Positions 18,275 to 28,184 of a stretch of 64,000 nucleotides of DNA are shown piece after piece. Under the pieces are notes generated by a model that saw only the letters and a program-made list of their open reading frames with translations, was not told the origin of the DNA and searched no databases. Every line of letters begins with the position of its first letter. Position 1 is the first letter of the stretch. A program made the translations under genes and the position numbers. Source of the DNA: HGM04593 sp045636125 (GTDB lineage Bacteria; Bacteroidota; Bacteroidia; Bacteroidales; Bacteroidaceae); assembly GCA_045636125.1 (NCBI GenBank), contig JAZTWX010000010.1:147884-211883 (forward strand), in the 5' to 3' direction.

Positions 18275-21200
18275 ATGAAACATTTTTTGACAGCAACGCT
18301 TGTTGCACTGATGATGGCTCTATTGCCAGAGACTGTGGAGGCAAAGGTAACCCACTTGTTGCCGAAGCCACACGTTGTTAACGAGACAAAGGGCACACCT
18401 TTTGCGCTCAACCGCCCTGTAACCATCGTTGATGCCACAGGCTGCGAGCTTTTGCGCGAGTTTTTCACAACCAACGGTTGCGACATTGTCGACGATGGTG
18501 GTGCAGCTGTAAATGTGCAGCTGGTAAACAGCATCGACGGTGCATACGACTATGAGCTCGATGGGTTCGACAATGAGGCCTACACAATTACCGTCACAGG
18601 CGATGCAATAAACATCACAGCTGTAAAGCCCATTGGCGTTATTCGCGCAGCACAGACACTCGCGCAACTCGCCGAGGGTTACGAAAAAGGCGCAGAGGCC
18701 ATTGAGGCAGTGGAGATAAAAGACTGGGCAGCGTTCAAGCTGCGCGGTTATATGCACGACGTTGGCCGCTCGTTCATTAGTGTCGACGAGTTGAAAAAAC
18801 ACATAGAACTACTCTCGCGTTTCAAGGTAAACTGCTTCCACTGGCACTTTACCGAGAACCAAGCTTGGAGATTGGAGATTGAAGGTTACCCACAACTCAC
18901 TGCCGACACGTCGATGACACGCTTCGCCGGCAAATACTACACACAAGCACAGTGCCGCGAGGTTGCCGCCGTTGCAAAAAAACACGGTGTGATAATAATC
19001 CCCGAAATTGATATGCCCGGACACAGCGCTGCATTCAAACGCGCTATGGGCTATTCGATGCAGACCGACGAAGGCGTGAAAGTGTTGCAGACAGTGCTCA
19101 CACAGGTAGCTGCAATATTCCCCGACGCGCCCTACATTCACATTGGTGCCGACGAGGAAACAATTACCTACCCCAACTTCTTGAAAATAATGACCGACAC
19201 CATCCACAATTTGAACAGAAAGGCTGTTGTGTGGAACCCCATTGCCGGAGTTGACGTGGGCAGCACCGAGGCCGAGATGACACAAATGTGGAGCAGCAGC
19301 GGCCGTAAAATTGCGGGAAAAGCCAATATAGACTGCCGATACAATTATACCAACCACTTTGATGTTTTTGCCGACGTTGTAGGTATCTACCGCAGCAACA
19401 TCTACTATGTTGAGAAGGGCAACAGCGAGGTTGCCGGCACAATTTCGGCCTATTGGAACGACCGTAAGACACCCACCGAAACAGACATTATAAAGCAGAA
19501 TAATATGTATGCCAACGTAATTGCAAGTGCCGAACGCGCTTGGATTGGCGGTGGCAAGCAATATATTGAGGTTGGCGGCACAATGCTGCCCAACAGCGGC
19601 GAGGAGTTCGACGAGTTTGCCGACTGGGAACGCCGTTTCCTCTTTCACAAAGCCAATTCGTTGAAGAACGAGCCCATCCCCTATGTGAAGCAGACCAATG
19701 TGCGCTGGCGCATCACCGACGCGTTCCCCAACGGTGGCAACGCATCGGCAGTGTTCCCGCCCGAAGAGGAGGGATTGAGCACAAGCACCGCCCTTATGGA
19801 CGAAAGCTTTACTCACAACGGCACCACATACTACACAGGTATGGCCACAGGCGCCGGTATCTACTTGCGCCACACCTGGGGCAACAACATTATGCCCACA
19901 TACTACGGCAGCACCAACCACAGCAACGCCACAGCTTATGCCTGGACATTTGTATACAGCCCCACGGCACAAACTGTGGGTGCGCAGATAGAGTTCCAGA
20001 ACTATGGCCGCAGCGAGAAGGACAAAGCACCCGACAACGGCAACTGGGACCGCAAAGGGTCGAACATTTGGATAAATGGCGAGCGCGTGAACCCGCCAAC
20101 GTGGGCTAACGCCGGCAAAAGCATCGACAACGAGGCCGACCTCTTGAACGAGAATTTCACCGCCCGCGAGCCCATAACCGTGAACCTGAAAGAGGGCTGG
20201 AACAAAGTGTTTATAAAGCTACCTTATGTGAATGCCAACGGGGTGCGCCTCAACAAATGGATGTTCACCTGTGTCTTCACCGACCCCACAGGTAAAAACG
20301 CAGTAGAAAACCTCATCTACTCGCCCAACCAATGTATGGACGACGCAACCGAGCAGGTAGCAGCCAAAATAAGCGAGATGAAACGCGACCGCGGCGCATA
20401 CATAGGCACAGCCGTAGGCTTGTGGCCTGCGAGCGCAGCAACAGCCATCGACGCAAAAATTGCCGAGGTTGAGGCAAGCTACTCCACCACAATGACCGCC
20501 GAGCAGCGCGCAGCACAGGTAGCCGAGCTCACAACAGCGTGGGCAAGCTTCACAGCATCGCTCACCAACGACAATATGAACAAGCCCGTGAGCGGTAACT
20601 ACTACAAGATGTACACCCCTCTGCGCGGTAACCGCTACTCAACAGGCAACGGAGCCGATGCAGCCATAACCGGCCCCACAGAGGCAAATACAAAAGCATC
20701 GATGTGGAAATTCGAGGCACGCACCGACGGCTCGTACAACATAATAAACCTTGCCGACGGAACATACATTTCACCTGCAAGCAACAACAACACTGCGCTG
20801 AAGACCGTTACCGACACCCCCTCGGCCGGTTGGACAATAAAAAAAGCAGAGACAACAGGAAACGTAATTGTGGTTAGCGGCTCTGCACAGTTCAACCAGC
20901 AGAAGGACGGGAATTTTCACCTCCTCAACTGGGGCAGCGGCACAAACACCACCGACGAAGGCTGCCAGTATAGCCTCATCGATGTTACAGAGAGTATTCC
21001 ACCGCAGCCTTTTGTAAAAATAGAGGGCACAGGCTCGCAAAGCTACCCCTATGCCATTGATGCGACACTCGCAGCAAAGGTTTTTACAAAAGATAACATA
21101 ACCATAGCAGTAGACGTAACAATGCCCGCATCGCTTGCCAACAACACACGTTACGCAATCGTTTGTGCAGCCGACCCTACGCAAGCTGCTACCGGAGCCA

Positions 21201-24200
21201 CTAAAACAAATTCTCCTTATATTGCTTACGGACTCAACGGAAGCAACCCCGCCTACCTTGCCTCGTCTAACGGCGGCGACAAGTTCACATATAGAGATTT
21301 TTCGGTAGCAGCATCGACCAACTACAAACTGGTGTACGTTATTGACAAAACAAACCAACAACTCAATATTTACGTTAACGGCGAGCTTAAATCAACTGCA
21401 CAATACCCCAACAGTGGTTATGAGCTGCAGTCGTTCAGCAATTTTGCAAGCAATGCAAATGCAAAAATATATGTCGGCGCAGGTGTCGTGAATAGCACAA
21501 CCAGCTGGGATGCTTTTGCCGGGCAGGTGCGCTCGGTGCAGTTTTTCGACGAAGTGCTCACTGCCGAGAAAATTTCACAACTCGAATACCCTATCAGTAG
21601 CGAAGATATTCTACTCAACGAGGCTGCAACAGCAAACAGCAGCTTGAACGTGTTCGGCTTGCAGCGTTTCTACGGCCTTGTGCAGAATGCCGGTACAGGC
21701 ATTGCCGGCGACGGACAGTTCATCTGCAACTACCCAGCATCTACAAGCCAGGAGAGCGGCAACGCATATGCCAACCTCATCGACGGCAAATACGCAACAT
21801 TCTTTCATAGCGGTTACAGTGGCACAATAGGCACAGGCAGCCACTATCTGCAAGCAAATCTAAACAAAGGGGTGAAGAAATTTCGTTTCTATTTTAAGAA
21901 ACGCGAACAGAACAACAATAACCGCCCCACAAAAATCACCATCGAGGGCTCGAACGACAACAGCACCTGGAACGGGATTAAGGTCATAAGCAGCGGGTTC
22001 CCCACCGATGCAAGCGTGCTCGACTATTTCAGCGAGGCTATCACCACCGAAACAGCATATAAATATATCCGTTTCACAATAAACAACACCAACGGCGGCA
22101 CCGTGTTCTACACATTCTCGGAATTCTACATTTTGCCCGACAATGCAAAGGTTGCCGAGACATTCGACGCCGTGCGCGCCTATCGTGCAGGAGCCACGGT
22201 GGAGACTGCCACCGCGCTCAACAGTGTTTATGCATGGAACAAGGGCCTTTCGGAGGGCTCGCCCATTGCAGGAGCCGAACATTACATTTATGCCGACACC
22301 TACAAGGACGGAGCGTTCCTCAACCGCTTTCTTTACAACAACGGGGGCAGCCTTGCGCTCAACACACAGCTGTCTAAAGGCAACAACAGCTACATTTGGA
22401 CCGCAGCCGTGGAGGAAGACGGCAAATACAACTTCAAGAACAAAGCAGGCAAGTACCTCGCCCACAAGGGTATGAGCGACAACAAGCACAACTTTACCGT
22501 TGCAGCAAGCACACGCCACGCGGGTGTTACCCTGCACACACAGGGCAGCAACTATTTTGTGATAAAGAATGCCGACGGCGGCTTCGACCAGTCGTCTACC
22601 ACATACGACCAGACAAGCACAAACTACTGCACCGACTTTGTTTTTGTTCCCGTTGATGCCTACACCGGCAACACACTCACCATTGTGAGCAACGTTGCAG
22701 GCGCCGCTGCCACTTACAGCTGGAACGGCGTGGAGTTCACAGGCAATGCAATGTTCAACAGCGACGAAGAGGTTACTACACCCGCTCTTGCAGTAGTATC
22801 GCACAACAGCACTTATAAATTCGACGGCTTCTACAGCGACGCAGCATATACACAACCCATTGGCGAGCTTGCCGAACTGAACGCCGACAAGACAATATAT
22901 GCAAAATTCTCACTCGATATTTTCTCGGCTGTTTACGGCGACAAGATGGTGCGCGTGAGAATGTATAACGACAAGAACTACACAGCGGGCGTTGCAAGCA
23001 GCAGCAACGGTGCAGCCGGAACAACACAGACCGCAAGCCTCGACAGCGAGAAAGAGGTGTGGTACTTTGTGGGCGCGGCCGACGGCTTCAAACTGCAAAA
23101 CAAGGCTGCGGGTGAGAACTACGCGCTGAACGTTGCAAATACAAGCGAGGCCACAGCTGCGACACTCGTGGCGGCAGCAAACGCTACCACCTGGAAAATA
23201 GTTGAAAAGGACGGTGGTTACGCAATTGTTCCCAGCGGCAACACCGGAATGACACTTAACGCATACGGTGGCAAAGGCTACAACATCAAGCTCTATGGCG
23301 CGGGCGACACCGGTGGCTGGTGGAATTTCGAGGTTCTTGGGCAGCTCACAATGAATTTCACCGTCGAGGGCACACAACCCTTGCCCACAAACACCCGTGT
23401 GGCCGAGGTTGAATACAGCTACGACGGCACAGCTGCAAACGCAATAATAAAGGACGGCGAGGCAAGCAAGGTGTTCTACTTGCCCGTGGGTGCCAAATTT
23501 ACCCTCTCGCAGCCCTGGTTGTACCACGGTTACCTGCACAACGGTTTCTTCAACGGCGACGCAGCAGAGGCTACCACATTCACTAACTATCCCCTGCCTG
23601 CCGACGGCCTTACAATAAACGCAAAATACACCGTTGACACCGACAATAAATACCAATATCTCTACTGGTACCGCAACGAGGCTACCAATGCCCCCTATCG
23701 TATACCCGCATTAACCGTTACAAAGAGCGGCAAGGTTATTGCAATAAGCGACTACCGCACCTGTGGCGACGACATCGGTATGGGCGAGGTTGATATTATG
23801 TTCCGCCGCAGCACTGAAAGCTACAACGACTGGGACGGCATAAGCTGGACCGATGAGGATTTTGTAGCCAATGGACAGGGTGGTAACACAAATGTGTTCA
23901 ACGTGGGATTCGGCGATGCAGCGGTTGTTTCGGACCGCGAGAGCAACAAGACTCTTGTGATGGCTGTTGCAGGAAAGCAGCGCTTCAACTGGGCATCGTC
24001 GACCAGCCATAACAGCATGGCACGCATTGTAACGGTTGACGACGGCGACACTTGGGAGATAAGCGATGTAACAAACGATTTTATGATAGAGGACGATGCT
24101 CTCTTCCCCACCGCATACAGTATGTTCTTCACATCGGGAAGAATTTTGCAGTCGAGCTACAAGAAAGAGGGTGCCGATTATTATCGCCTTTACAGCGCAA

Positions 24201-25738
24201 TTGTTCTTAACGACAACGGCGACGGCAGCTACCCCAACTATGTTCTCTATTCGGACAATTTTGGTGAGAGCTGGAACATTCTGGGCGGCACCGAAAATGG
24301 TATGTGCTGCTCGGCCGGTAACGAGACAAAGGTTGAAGAGCTCCCCAACGGCGACATTATGGTGAGTGTGCGCCGAGGCGGCGGCCGTTACTTCAACGTA
24401 TTCAGCTTCACCGACAAGGCTGCCGGCGAGGGCTCTTGGGACAATGTTGCCAACAGTAATTTTGGAGCAAGCGACTGCAACGGCGAACTGTTGCGCATAG
24501 GCAACGTGCTATTGCAATCGATTCCCAAGCGCGGTTACCAGGGCAAGGACCGCAGCAACGTAGCAATATATTATAAGGTGGTTGATGACAGCGACTACAC
24601 CGCTGCCGAAATTGCAACAGGCTGGCAGGAACTTCACCAGGTATCCTACATAGGCTCGGCCTACTCTACAATGGCACTCCTGCCCGACGGCAAACTTGCC
24701 TTCCTCTACGAGGAGGACCCCGACAATGGTACTTTTGCCTACAATATTGTATATGTTCCCCTCGATTTAAGAGAGATTATGCCCGCCGAGGTTTATGCCG
24801 CTGCGTTCCCCACTCCTGCAACCGGAAAATTCTACCGTTTCAAAGGAAAAGCTTCGGGTAAATATATGAACGCTGCCAACCCTTATAACACAACATCGGG
24901 ACAAATGTCAATGATTGCCGAGGGAACAACAGCCACAACAATTTTCTACCTGACAGAGGCCAGCAAAATGCTCAGTTACAGCGAAGGTACTTACACCAAC
25001 GGCACACGTTGCATTGGAGGAGTGGGCGCTGCAAACGGACAGACAATATCTTTCCTCGACGGCGAAGATGGTTACTGGACCCTTTACAGTAATTACAGCG
25101 GCGAGGCAAAATATGTATATGACAACAGCAACAGAGTCGACCGCAATACAACATACGCACCCAAATACTGCGACTGGGAAGTTATTGAGGTGAAAGAGCT
25201 CCCCGTATCCATAGGCACTGTGGGATATTCAACCCTCTACGCTCCCGTGGCACTGGAAATTCCCGCCGGGGTTACAGCCTACACAGCTGTGCGCAATGGA
25301 GAATATATAGACCTCACAGCCATCGAAGGTGGTGTAATTCCGCCCTCAACAGCGGTGGTATTGAAAGGAGCAGAGGGCACACATAATTTTGCAATCACTG
25401 ACAGCGACGATATAAACAGCGATAATATTCTCAACGGCACATTTGAAAAAGTTGCCACAAGCAGCATTGAAAACCCCTATACATTGCAAACCGACGGAAC
25501 TGCCACCAATGGCATTATTCTGCGCAAGTATAATGGCAGCTATATTAATGGTTTCAAAATGTATGTGAGCATGAACGAAACACTCGAGAGCCTCGATTTT
25601 CGCTTACCAGGTTTCACCGGCATCGAAAAGGTTGAGACAACAAAGAGCAACGCTGCGATATACGACCTTTTCGGTCGTCCCGTTGCAAAGCCCGTCAAAG
25701 GCGTTTATGTGATAGATGGTAAAAAGGTAATATTTTAA
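18275..25738 (+). CDS. Secreted multidomain glycosidase: GH20 beta-N-acetylhexosaminidase fused to GH33 sialidase
   Basis: 2487 residues. The signal peptide ends near VEA-K (residue 23). A GH20 N-terminal domain leads to a GH20 barrel at about 150-470 with the catalytic pair D293-E294 in HIGADEE. Beta-trefoil-like binding modules lie near 773-905, 1330-1460, 1550-1690 and 2180-2310. A LamG-like domain is at about 920-1110 and an F5/8 (discoidin) domain at about 1150-1300. The sialidase lies at about 1795-2170, with the YRIP arginine at 1809 and Asp boxes near 1922 (VDDGDTW) and 1994 (SDNFGESW). The last 35 residues (YDLFGRPV...GVYVIDGKKV) resemble the C-terminal tails of Prevotella secreted proteins. 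It should remove terminal sialic acid and beta-linked GlcNAc/GalNAc from host glycans at or outside the cell surface. Having both enzymes on one chain is unusual. Confidence 0.9.
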   Translation: MKHFLTATLVALMMALLPETVEAKVTHLLPKPHVVNETKGTPFALNRPVTIVDATGCELLREFFTTNGCDIVDDGGAAVNVQLVNSIDGAYDYELDGFDNEAYTITVTGDAINITAVKPIGVIRAAQTLAQLAEGYEKGAEAIEAVEIKDWAAFKLRGYMHDVGRSFISVDELKKHIELLSRFKVNCFHWHFTENQAWRLEIEGYPQLTADTSMTRFAGKYYTQAQCREVAAVAKKHGVIIIPEIDMPGHSAAFKRAMGYSMQTDEGVKVLQTVLTQVAAIFPDAPYIHIGADEETITYPNFLKIMTDTIHNLNRKAVVWNPIAGVDVGSTEAEMTQMWSSSGRKIAGKANIDCRYNYTNHFDVFADVVGIYRSNIYYVEKGNSEVAGTISAYWNDRKTPTETDIIKQNNMYANVIASAERAWIGGGKQYIEVGGTMLPNSGEEFDEFADWERRFLFHKANSLKNEPIPYVKQTNVRWRITDAFPNGGNASAVFPPEEEGLSTSTALMDESFTHNGTTYYTGMATGAGIYLRHTWGNNIMPTYYGSTNHSNATAYAWTFVYSPTAQTVGAQIEFQNYGRSEKDKAPDNGNWDRKGSNIWINGERVNPPTWANAGKSIDNEADLLNENFTAREPITVNLKEGWNKVFIKLPYVNANGVRLNKWMFTCVFTDPTGKNAVENLIYSPNQCMDDATEQVAAKISEMKRDRGAYIGTAVGLWPASAATAIDAKIAEVEASYSTTMTAEQRAAQVAELTTAWASFTASLTNDNMNKPVSGNYYKMYTPLRGNRYSTGNGADAAITGPTEANTKASMWKFEARTDGSYNIINLADGTYISPASNNNTALKTVTDTPSAGWTIKKAETTGNVIVVSGSAQFNQQKDGNFHLLNWGSGTNTTDEGCQYSLIDVTESIPPQPFVKIEGTGSQSYPYAIDATLAAKVFTKDNITIAVDVTMPASLANNTRYAIVCAADPTQAATGATKTNSPYIAYGLNGSNPAYLASSNGGDKFTYRDFSVAASTNYKLVYVIDKTNQQLNIYVNGELKSTAQYPNSGYELQSFSNFASNANAKIYVGAGVVNSTTSWDAFAGQVRSVQFFDEVLTAEKISQLEYPISSEDILLNEAATANSSLNVFGLQRFYGLVQNAGTGIAGDGQFICNYPASTSQESGNAYANLIDGKYATFFHSGYSGTIGTGSHYLQANLNKGVKKFRFYFKKREQNNNNRPTKITIEGSNDNSTWNGIKVISSGFPTDASVLDYFSEAITTETAYKYIRFTINNTNGGTVFYTFSEFYILPDNAKVAETFDAVRAYRAGATVETATALNSVYAWNKGLSEGSPIAGAEHYIYADTYKDGAFLNRFLYNNGGSLALNTQLSKGNNSYIWTAAVEEDGKYNFKNKAGKYLAHKGMSDNKHNFTVAASTRHAGVTLHTQGSNYFVIKNADGGFDQSSTTYDQTSTNYCTDFVFVPVDAYTGNTLTIVSNVAGAAATYSWNGVEFTGNAMFNSDEEVTTPALAVVSHNSTYKFDGFYSDAAYTQPIGELAELNADKTIYAKFSLDIFSAVYGDKMVRVRMYNDKNYTAGVASSSNGAAGTTQTASLDSEKEVWYFVGAADGFKLQNKAAGENYALNVANTSEATAATLVAAANATTWKIVEKDGGYAIVPSGNTGMTLNAYGGKGYNIKLYGAGDTGGWWNFEVLGQLTMNFTVEGTQPLPTNTRVAEVEYSYDGTAANAIIKDGEASKVFYLPVGAKFTLSQPWLYHGYLHNGFFNGDAAEATTFTNYPLPADGLTINAKYTVDTDNKYQYLYWYRNEATNAPYRIPALTVTKSGKVIAISDYRTCGDDIGMGEVDIMFRRSTESYNDWDGISWTDEDFVANGQGGNTNVFNVGFGDAAVVSDRESNKTLVMAVAGKQRFNWASSTSHNSMARIVTVDDGDTWEISDVTNDFMIEDDALFPTAYSMFFTSGRILQSSYKKEGADYYRLYSAIVLNDNGDGSYPNYVLYSDNFGESWNILGGTENGMCCSAGNETKVEELPNGDIMVSVRRGGGRYFNVFSFTDKAAGEGSWDNVANSNFGASDCNGELLRIGNVLLQSIPKRGYQGKDRSNVAIYYKVVDDSDYTAAEIATGWQELHQVSYIGSAYSTMALLPDGKLAFLYEEDPDNGTFAYNIVYVPLDLREIMPAEVYAAAFPTPATGKFYRFKGKASGKYMNAANPYNTTSGQMSMIAEGTTATTIFYLTEASKMLSYSEGTYTNGTRCIGGVGAANGQTISFLDGEDGYWTLYSNYSGEAKYVYDNSNRVDRNTTYAPKYCDWEVIEVKELPVSIGTVGYSTLYAPVALEIPAGVTAYTAVRNGEYIDLTAIEGGVIPPSTAVVLKGAEGTHNFAITDSDDINSDNILNGTFEKVATSSIENPYTLQTDGTATNGIILRKYNGSYINGFKMYVSMNETLESLDFRLPGFTGIEKVETTKSNAAIYDLFGRPVAKPVKGVYVIDGKKVIF

Positions 25739-25751
25739 TTGAATATTGATT

Positions 25752-25916
25752 ATGAAGAAATATATTTCCCCCGCTGCGGAGGTTGCAAAAGTTGAATGTA
25801 CCACCACAATTGCTACGGGCAGCGTGAAGATAAAAATTGACACAACAAGCCAGGCAGGTGACGAACAGTTGCAGAACAGACAACAAGGCGACTGGGGTAA
25901 CCTCTGGCGCAAATAA
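25752..25916 (+). CDS. 54-residue small protein, unknown
   Basis: Starts 13 nt after the glycosidase stop at an ATG preceded by an A/T-rich leader. The sequence begins MKKYISPAAEVAKVE and ends DWGNLWRK, with Gln/Thr-rich polar sequence between and one Cys at residue 16. There is no signal peptide or membrane segment. Short proteins starting MKKY-x-P and ending in an acidic/aromatic tail are familiar next to secreted-protein genes in Prevotella-like genomes, but I know of no function. A strong terminator follows directly, so this is the last gene of the transcript. Confidence 0.65.
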   Translation: MKKYISPAAEVAKVECTTTIATGSVKIKIDTTSQAGDEQLQNRQQGDWGNLWRK

Positions 25917-25917
25917 T

Positions 25918-25955
25918 AAAAAATGAAGTGAACCCCGAGGTTCACTTCATTTTTT
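25918..25955 (+). terminator. Rho-independent terminator
   Basis: Six A, an 11-bp stem (tgaagtgaacc with ggttcacttca), a 4-nt loop and six T. It ends the glycosidase/small-protein transcript. Confidence 0.9.
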
Positions 25956-25965
25956 ATTATTCGAC

Positions 25966-26395
25966 AGCGCACGCAGCAATTAGTCGCGGGGAGCAGCGAC
26001 GCAGTTGATGCACCGCGGGTTGCGAAAAGCGGGGGCTGTCAAATAATCACAAAAAACGCAAAGCGCACGCAGCAATTAGTCGCGGGGAGCAGCGACGCAG
26101 TTGATGCACCGCGGGTTGCGAAAAGCGGGGGCTGTCAAATAATCACAAAAATTGCAAAGCGCACGCAGCAATTAGTCGCGGGAGCAGCGACGCAGTTGAT
26201 GCACCGCGGGTTGCGAAAAGCGGGGGCTGTCAAATAATCACAAAAAACGCAAAGCGCACGCAGCAATTAGTCGCGGGGAGCAGCAACGCAGTTGATGCAC
26301 CGCGGGTTGCGAAAAGCGGGAGCTGTCAAATAATCACAAAAATTGCAAAGCGCACGCAGCAATTAGTCGCGGGGAGCAGCAACGCAATAAAAAAC
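25966..26395. repeat. 96-bp tandem repeat block, about 4.5 copies
   Basis: Units start at 25966, 26062, 26158, 26253 and 26349 (partial). Period 96, with one 95-bp unit that lost a G. Copies are nearly identical. The end of the unit alternates between aaaaaacgcaa (units 1 and 3) and aaaaattgcaa (units 2 and 4), so a 192-bp dimer was itself duplicated. No open reading frame crosses the block with coding character. This array fills the gap between the glycosidase operon and the next gene. Confidence 0.95.
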
Positions 26396-26404
26396 AATTT
26401 TTGC

Positions 26405-26436
26405 TTTGCATTTGAAAAAGCTAATCACTATCTTCG
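26405..26436 (+). promoter_or_regulatory. Candidate promoter for 26461
   Basis: TTTG at 26405-26408, 20 bp, then TATCTTCG at 26429-26436, one base off TAnnTTTG. It lies 24 bp before the ATG. Confidence 0.45.
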
Positions 26437-26460
26437 CAGTAGCAGGAAAAACAAAAGACT

Positions 26461-27126
26461 ATGCTCAAAAAAATAACATCACCCATAGCTGTGGCCGCGC
26501 TACTGCTCGCAGCGGGAGCAACGGCAATACCCACAGCCATCGGCATGGGAGCAACCGACAGCACCGCGGGAAACGACTTTTTGTTACAGGCAACGGGGTT
26601 CTTCACTCTTGGAGCCGTTGCTACAGTGTTTCTGTATATATTCAAAATCTGGCGGTGGAAACACTTTGCACAGATTTCCGTTCCAGGCCGTTGGTGGCTG
26701 CTGCTCATTCTTAACAGCGCAACCGCCGCACTCATCCCCGGCGCGTGGGGCCATTTGAGACTTATTGCCACCCTCTACCCCGAGCTTCTCAACAGCGAGA
26801 CTATGGGCTTTGCTTTCCTGGGCGCAGTGAGCCTCACACTTTTTGCATTCATAATAACAAATTTACTGTTCTTTGCCGCGCAGCCCCACACATTGCTGCC
26901 CGCAAAAATGGCCTTGCGTTACAGCGACTCATCGAAAGAGCTTAACGCGTGGCGCGTGGTGCTTGCTCCGATGCTTTTTGCCGACCTTGTATTCCTTTCG
27001 ATATGCGTGAACACAGGCGCCGTAACAGGCATTATCGCAGCAGTGGTATATGCCTATGTGCTTTTCGCCCTGCACGCAGGAAAAATTGCGTGGAAAGAGG
27101 AGCGCAAGAACAAGGAGATAAAATAA
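26461..27126 (+). CDS. Six-helix membrane protein, unknown
   Basis: 221 residues. Hydrophobic segments lie near 8-28, 43-62, 78-95, 117-140, 163-182 and 185-205, and the C-terminal tail is basic (KEERKNKEIK). The N-terminal helix could be a signal anchor. I do not recognise a family. It is followed after 11 nt by a secreted protein gene and probably shares its transcript. Its start just after the tandem repeat block means that array could affect its expression. Confidence 0.7.
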   Translation: MLKKITSPIAVAALLLAAGATAIPTAIGMGATDSTAGNDFLLQATGFFTLGAVATVFLYIFKIWRWKHFAQISVPGRWWLLLILNSATAALIPGAWGHLRLIATLYPELLNSETMGFAFLGAVSLTLFAFIITNLLFFAAQPHTLLPAKMALRYSDSSKELNAWRVVLAPMLFADLVFLSICVNTGAVTGIIAAVVYAYVLFALHAGKIAWKEERKNKEIK

Positions 27127-27137
27127 TCGCATTTATT

Positions 27138-28172
27138 ATGAAAAAAATCGCATTTATCGTTGCATTTGCTTTTGCTGTGCTGCCCGCATTTTCGCAGGAA
27201 GAAAAGGCAGTACAAGCCTTTTTGGAAAGCATTTACAACAAGGTGGCCGATGCAAGGAACAACAATGGCGATTACGAGACACTTGTGGAGAAGCATTGCT
27301 CGCGCAAAATCCGCCTATATTATGGCGAGGCACGCCGATGGGAGGAGAAAGCATGCGAATGTATGCTACACTCCGGTAGCGGCGCATATGACCTTTTCAT
27401 CGGCAGCCAGGACTATTTCGACAGCATAAAGTTCGGCATAAGCGATGTTAAGAAAGCAGCCGATAACAACCTGTACACAGCCACCGTGGCGGCACATTTC
27501 CATTGCGAGGCATACGAGGTAAAGGAGTGGGAAACGCAACGCACCGTTTTTGTAATAAACGAAGGTGGCGAGTGGCGCATTGCCGATTTTCAATCACCGA
27601 ACGAGACAAGCGACCTTAATTTTATGATTGAGGAACTGCCACGTTACATTGAGGCTCAAATAACAAGCGACAGCGCAATGATAGCAACCCGCCTGAAAAC
27701 AATTTATAAGGAGGTGGCCCGCATTGCACACAGCGCCCACCCGAACACCGCTGCATTGAACGATAAATACCTGTCACAGCAATTAAAAAAGCTAAGCAGC
27801 GAAATAAGCTATTGGGAAGAGAAACTGGGCGAAATGATTATAGGCAAGGATTGCTGGATTCGCACGCAGGACTGGGATAGTATAGAGTATAGCATATCCA
27901 ACGTAAAAATCACAAGCCCCTCGAAAGCCACAGCCGATGTAACCGCGACATACATAATGCGCACACAGGCAGGCGGGCAAAAAAGCAGAGGCAAAACACA
28001 GCTGAACCTTGTTTACGAAAACGGCGATTGGTTTATAGACGACTTTACCGATTACTACGACAACAACGCACTATACAAATGGAGCGACAGCGACGAGTAC
28101 AAGCAAGGGATATTGGAAACCGTGAAATCGCTCGACGGATATACAGACCATTTGATTGAAAACGAACAATAA
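27138..28172 (+). CDS. Secreted protein with two copies of one domain (DUF3828-like), unknown
   Basis: The start is set at 27138 because MKKIAFIVAFAFAVLPAFSQ is a clear signal peptide; the longer frame overlaps the previous gene. 344 residues. Two similar halves are visible: residues about 22-170 (YNKVADA, RRWEEKACECM, SQDYFDSIKFGISDV, EGGEWRIADF) and about 180-325 (YKEVARI, SYWEEKLGEM, TQDWDSIEYSISNV, ENGDWFIDDF). The pattern resembles DUF3828-type periplasmic domains, a tentative match. Probably periplasmic or on the surface. No function is known. Confidence 0.7.
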   Translation: MKKIAFIVAFAFAVLPAFSQEEKAVQAFLESIYNKVADARNNNGDYETLVEKHCSRKIRLYYGEARRWEEKACECMLHSGSGAYDLFIGSQDYFDSIKFGISDVKKAADNNLYTATVAAHFHCEAYEVKEWETQRTVFVINEGGEWRIADFQSPNETSDLNFMIEELPRYIEAQITSDSAMIATRLKTIYKEVARIAHSAHPNTAALNDKYLSQQLKKLSSEISYWEEKLGEMIIGKDCWIRTQDWDSIEYSISNVKITSPSKATADVTATYIMRTQAGGQKSRGKTQLNLVYENGDWFIDDFTDYYDNNALYKWSDSDEYKQGILETVKSLDGYTDHLIENEQ

Positions 28173-28184
28173 AAAACAATAATT

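Noticed and set aside
21860..22855. 331-codon open frame on the - strand
   Set aside because: Lies wholly within the GH20/GH33 gene on the opposite strand and has no recognisable motif; long shadow frames are expected in this GC-biased gene.
25634..25738. Type IX secretion C-terminal domain on the giant glycosidase
   Set aside because: The tail resembles a short Prevotella-type tail, but the full Por-secretion domain features are not clear and no T9SS genes are in the window.
25966..26395. CRISPR array
   Set aside because: Units are contiguous 96-bp near-identical repeats without unique spacers, and no cas genes are near.
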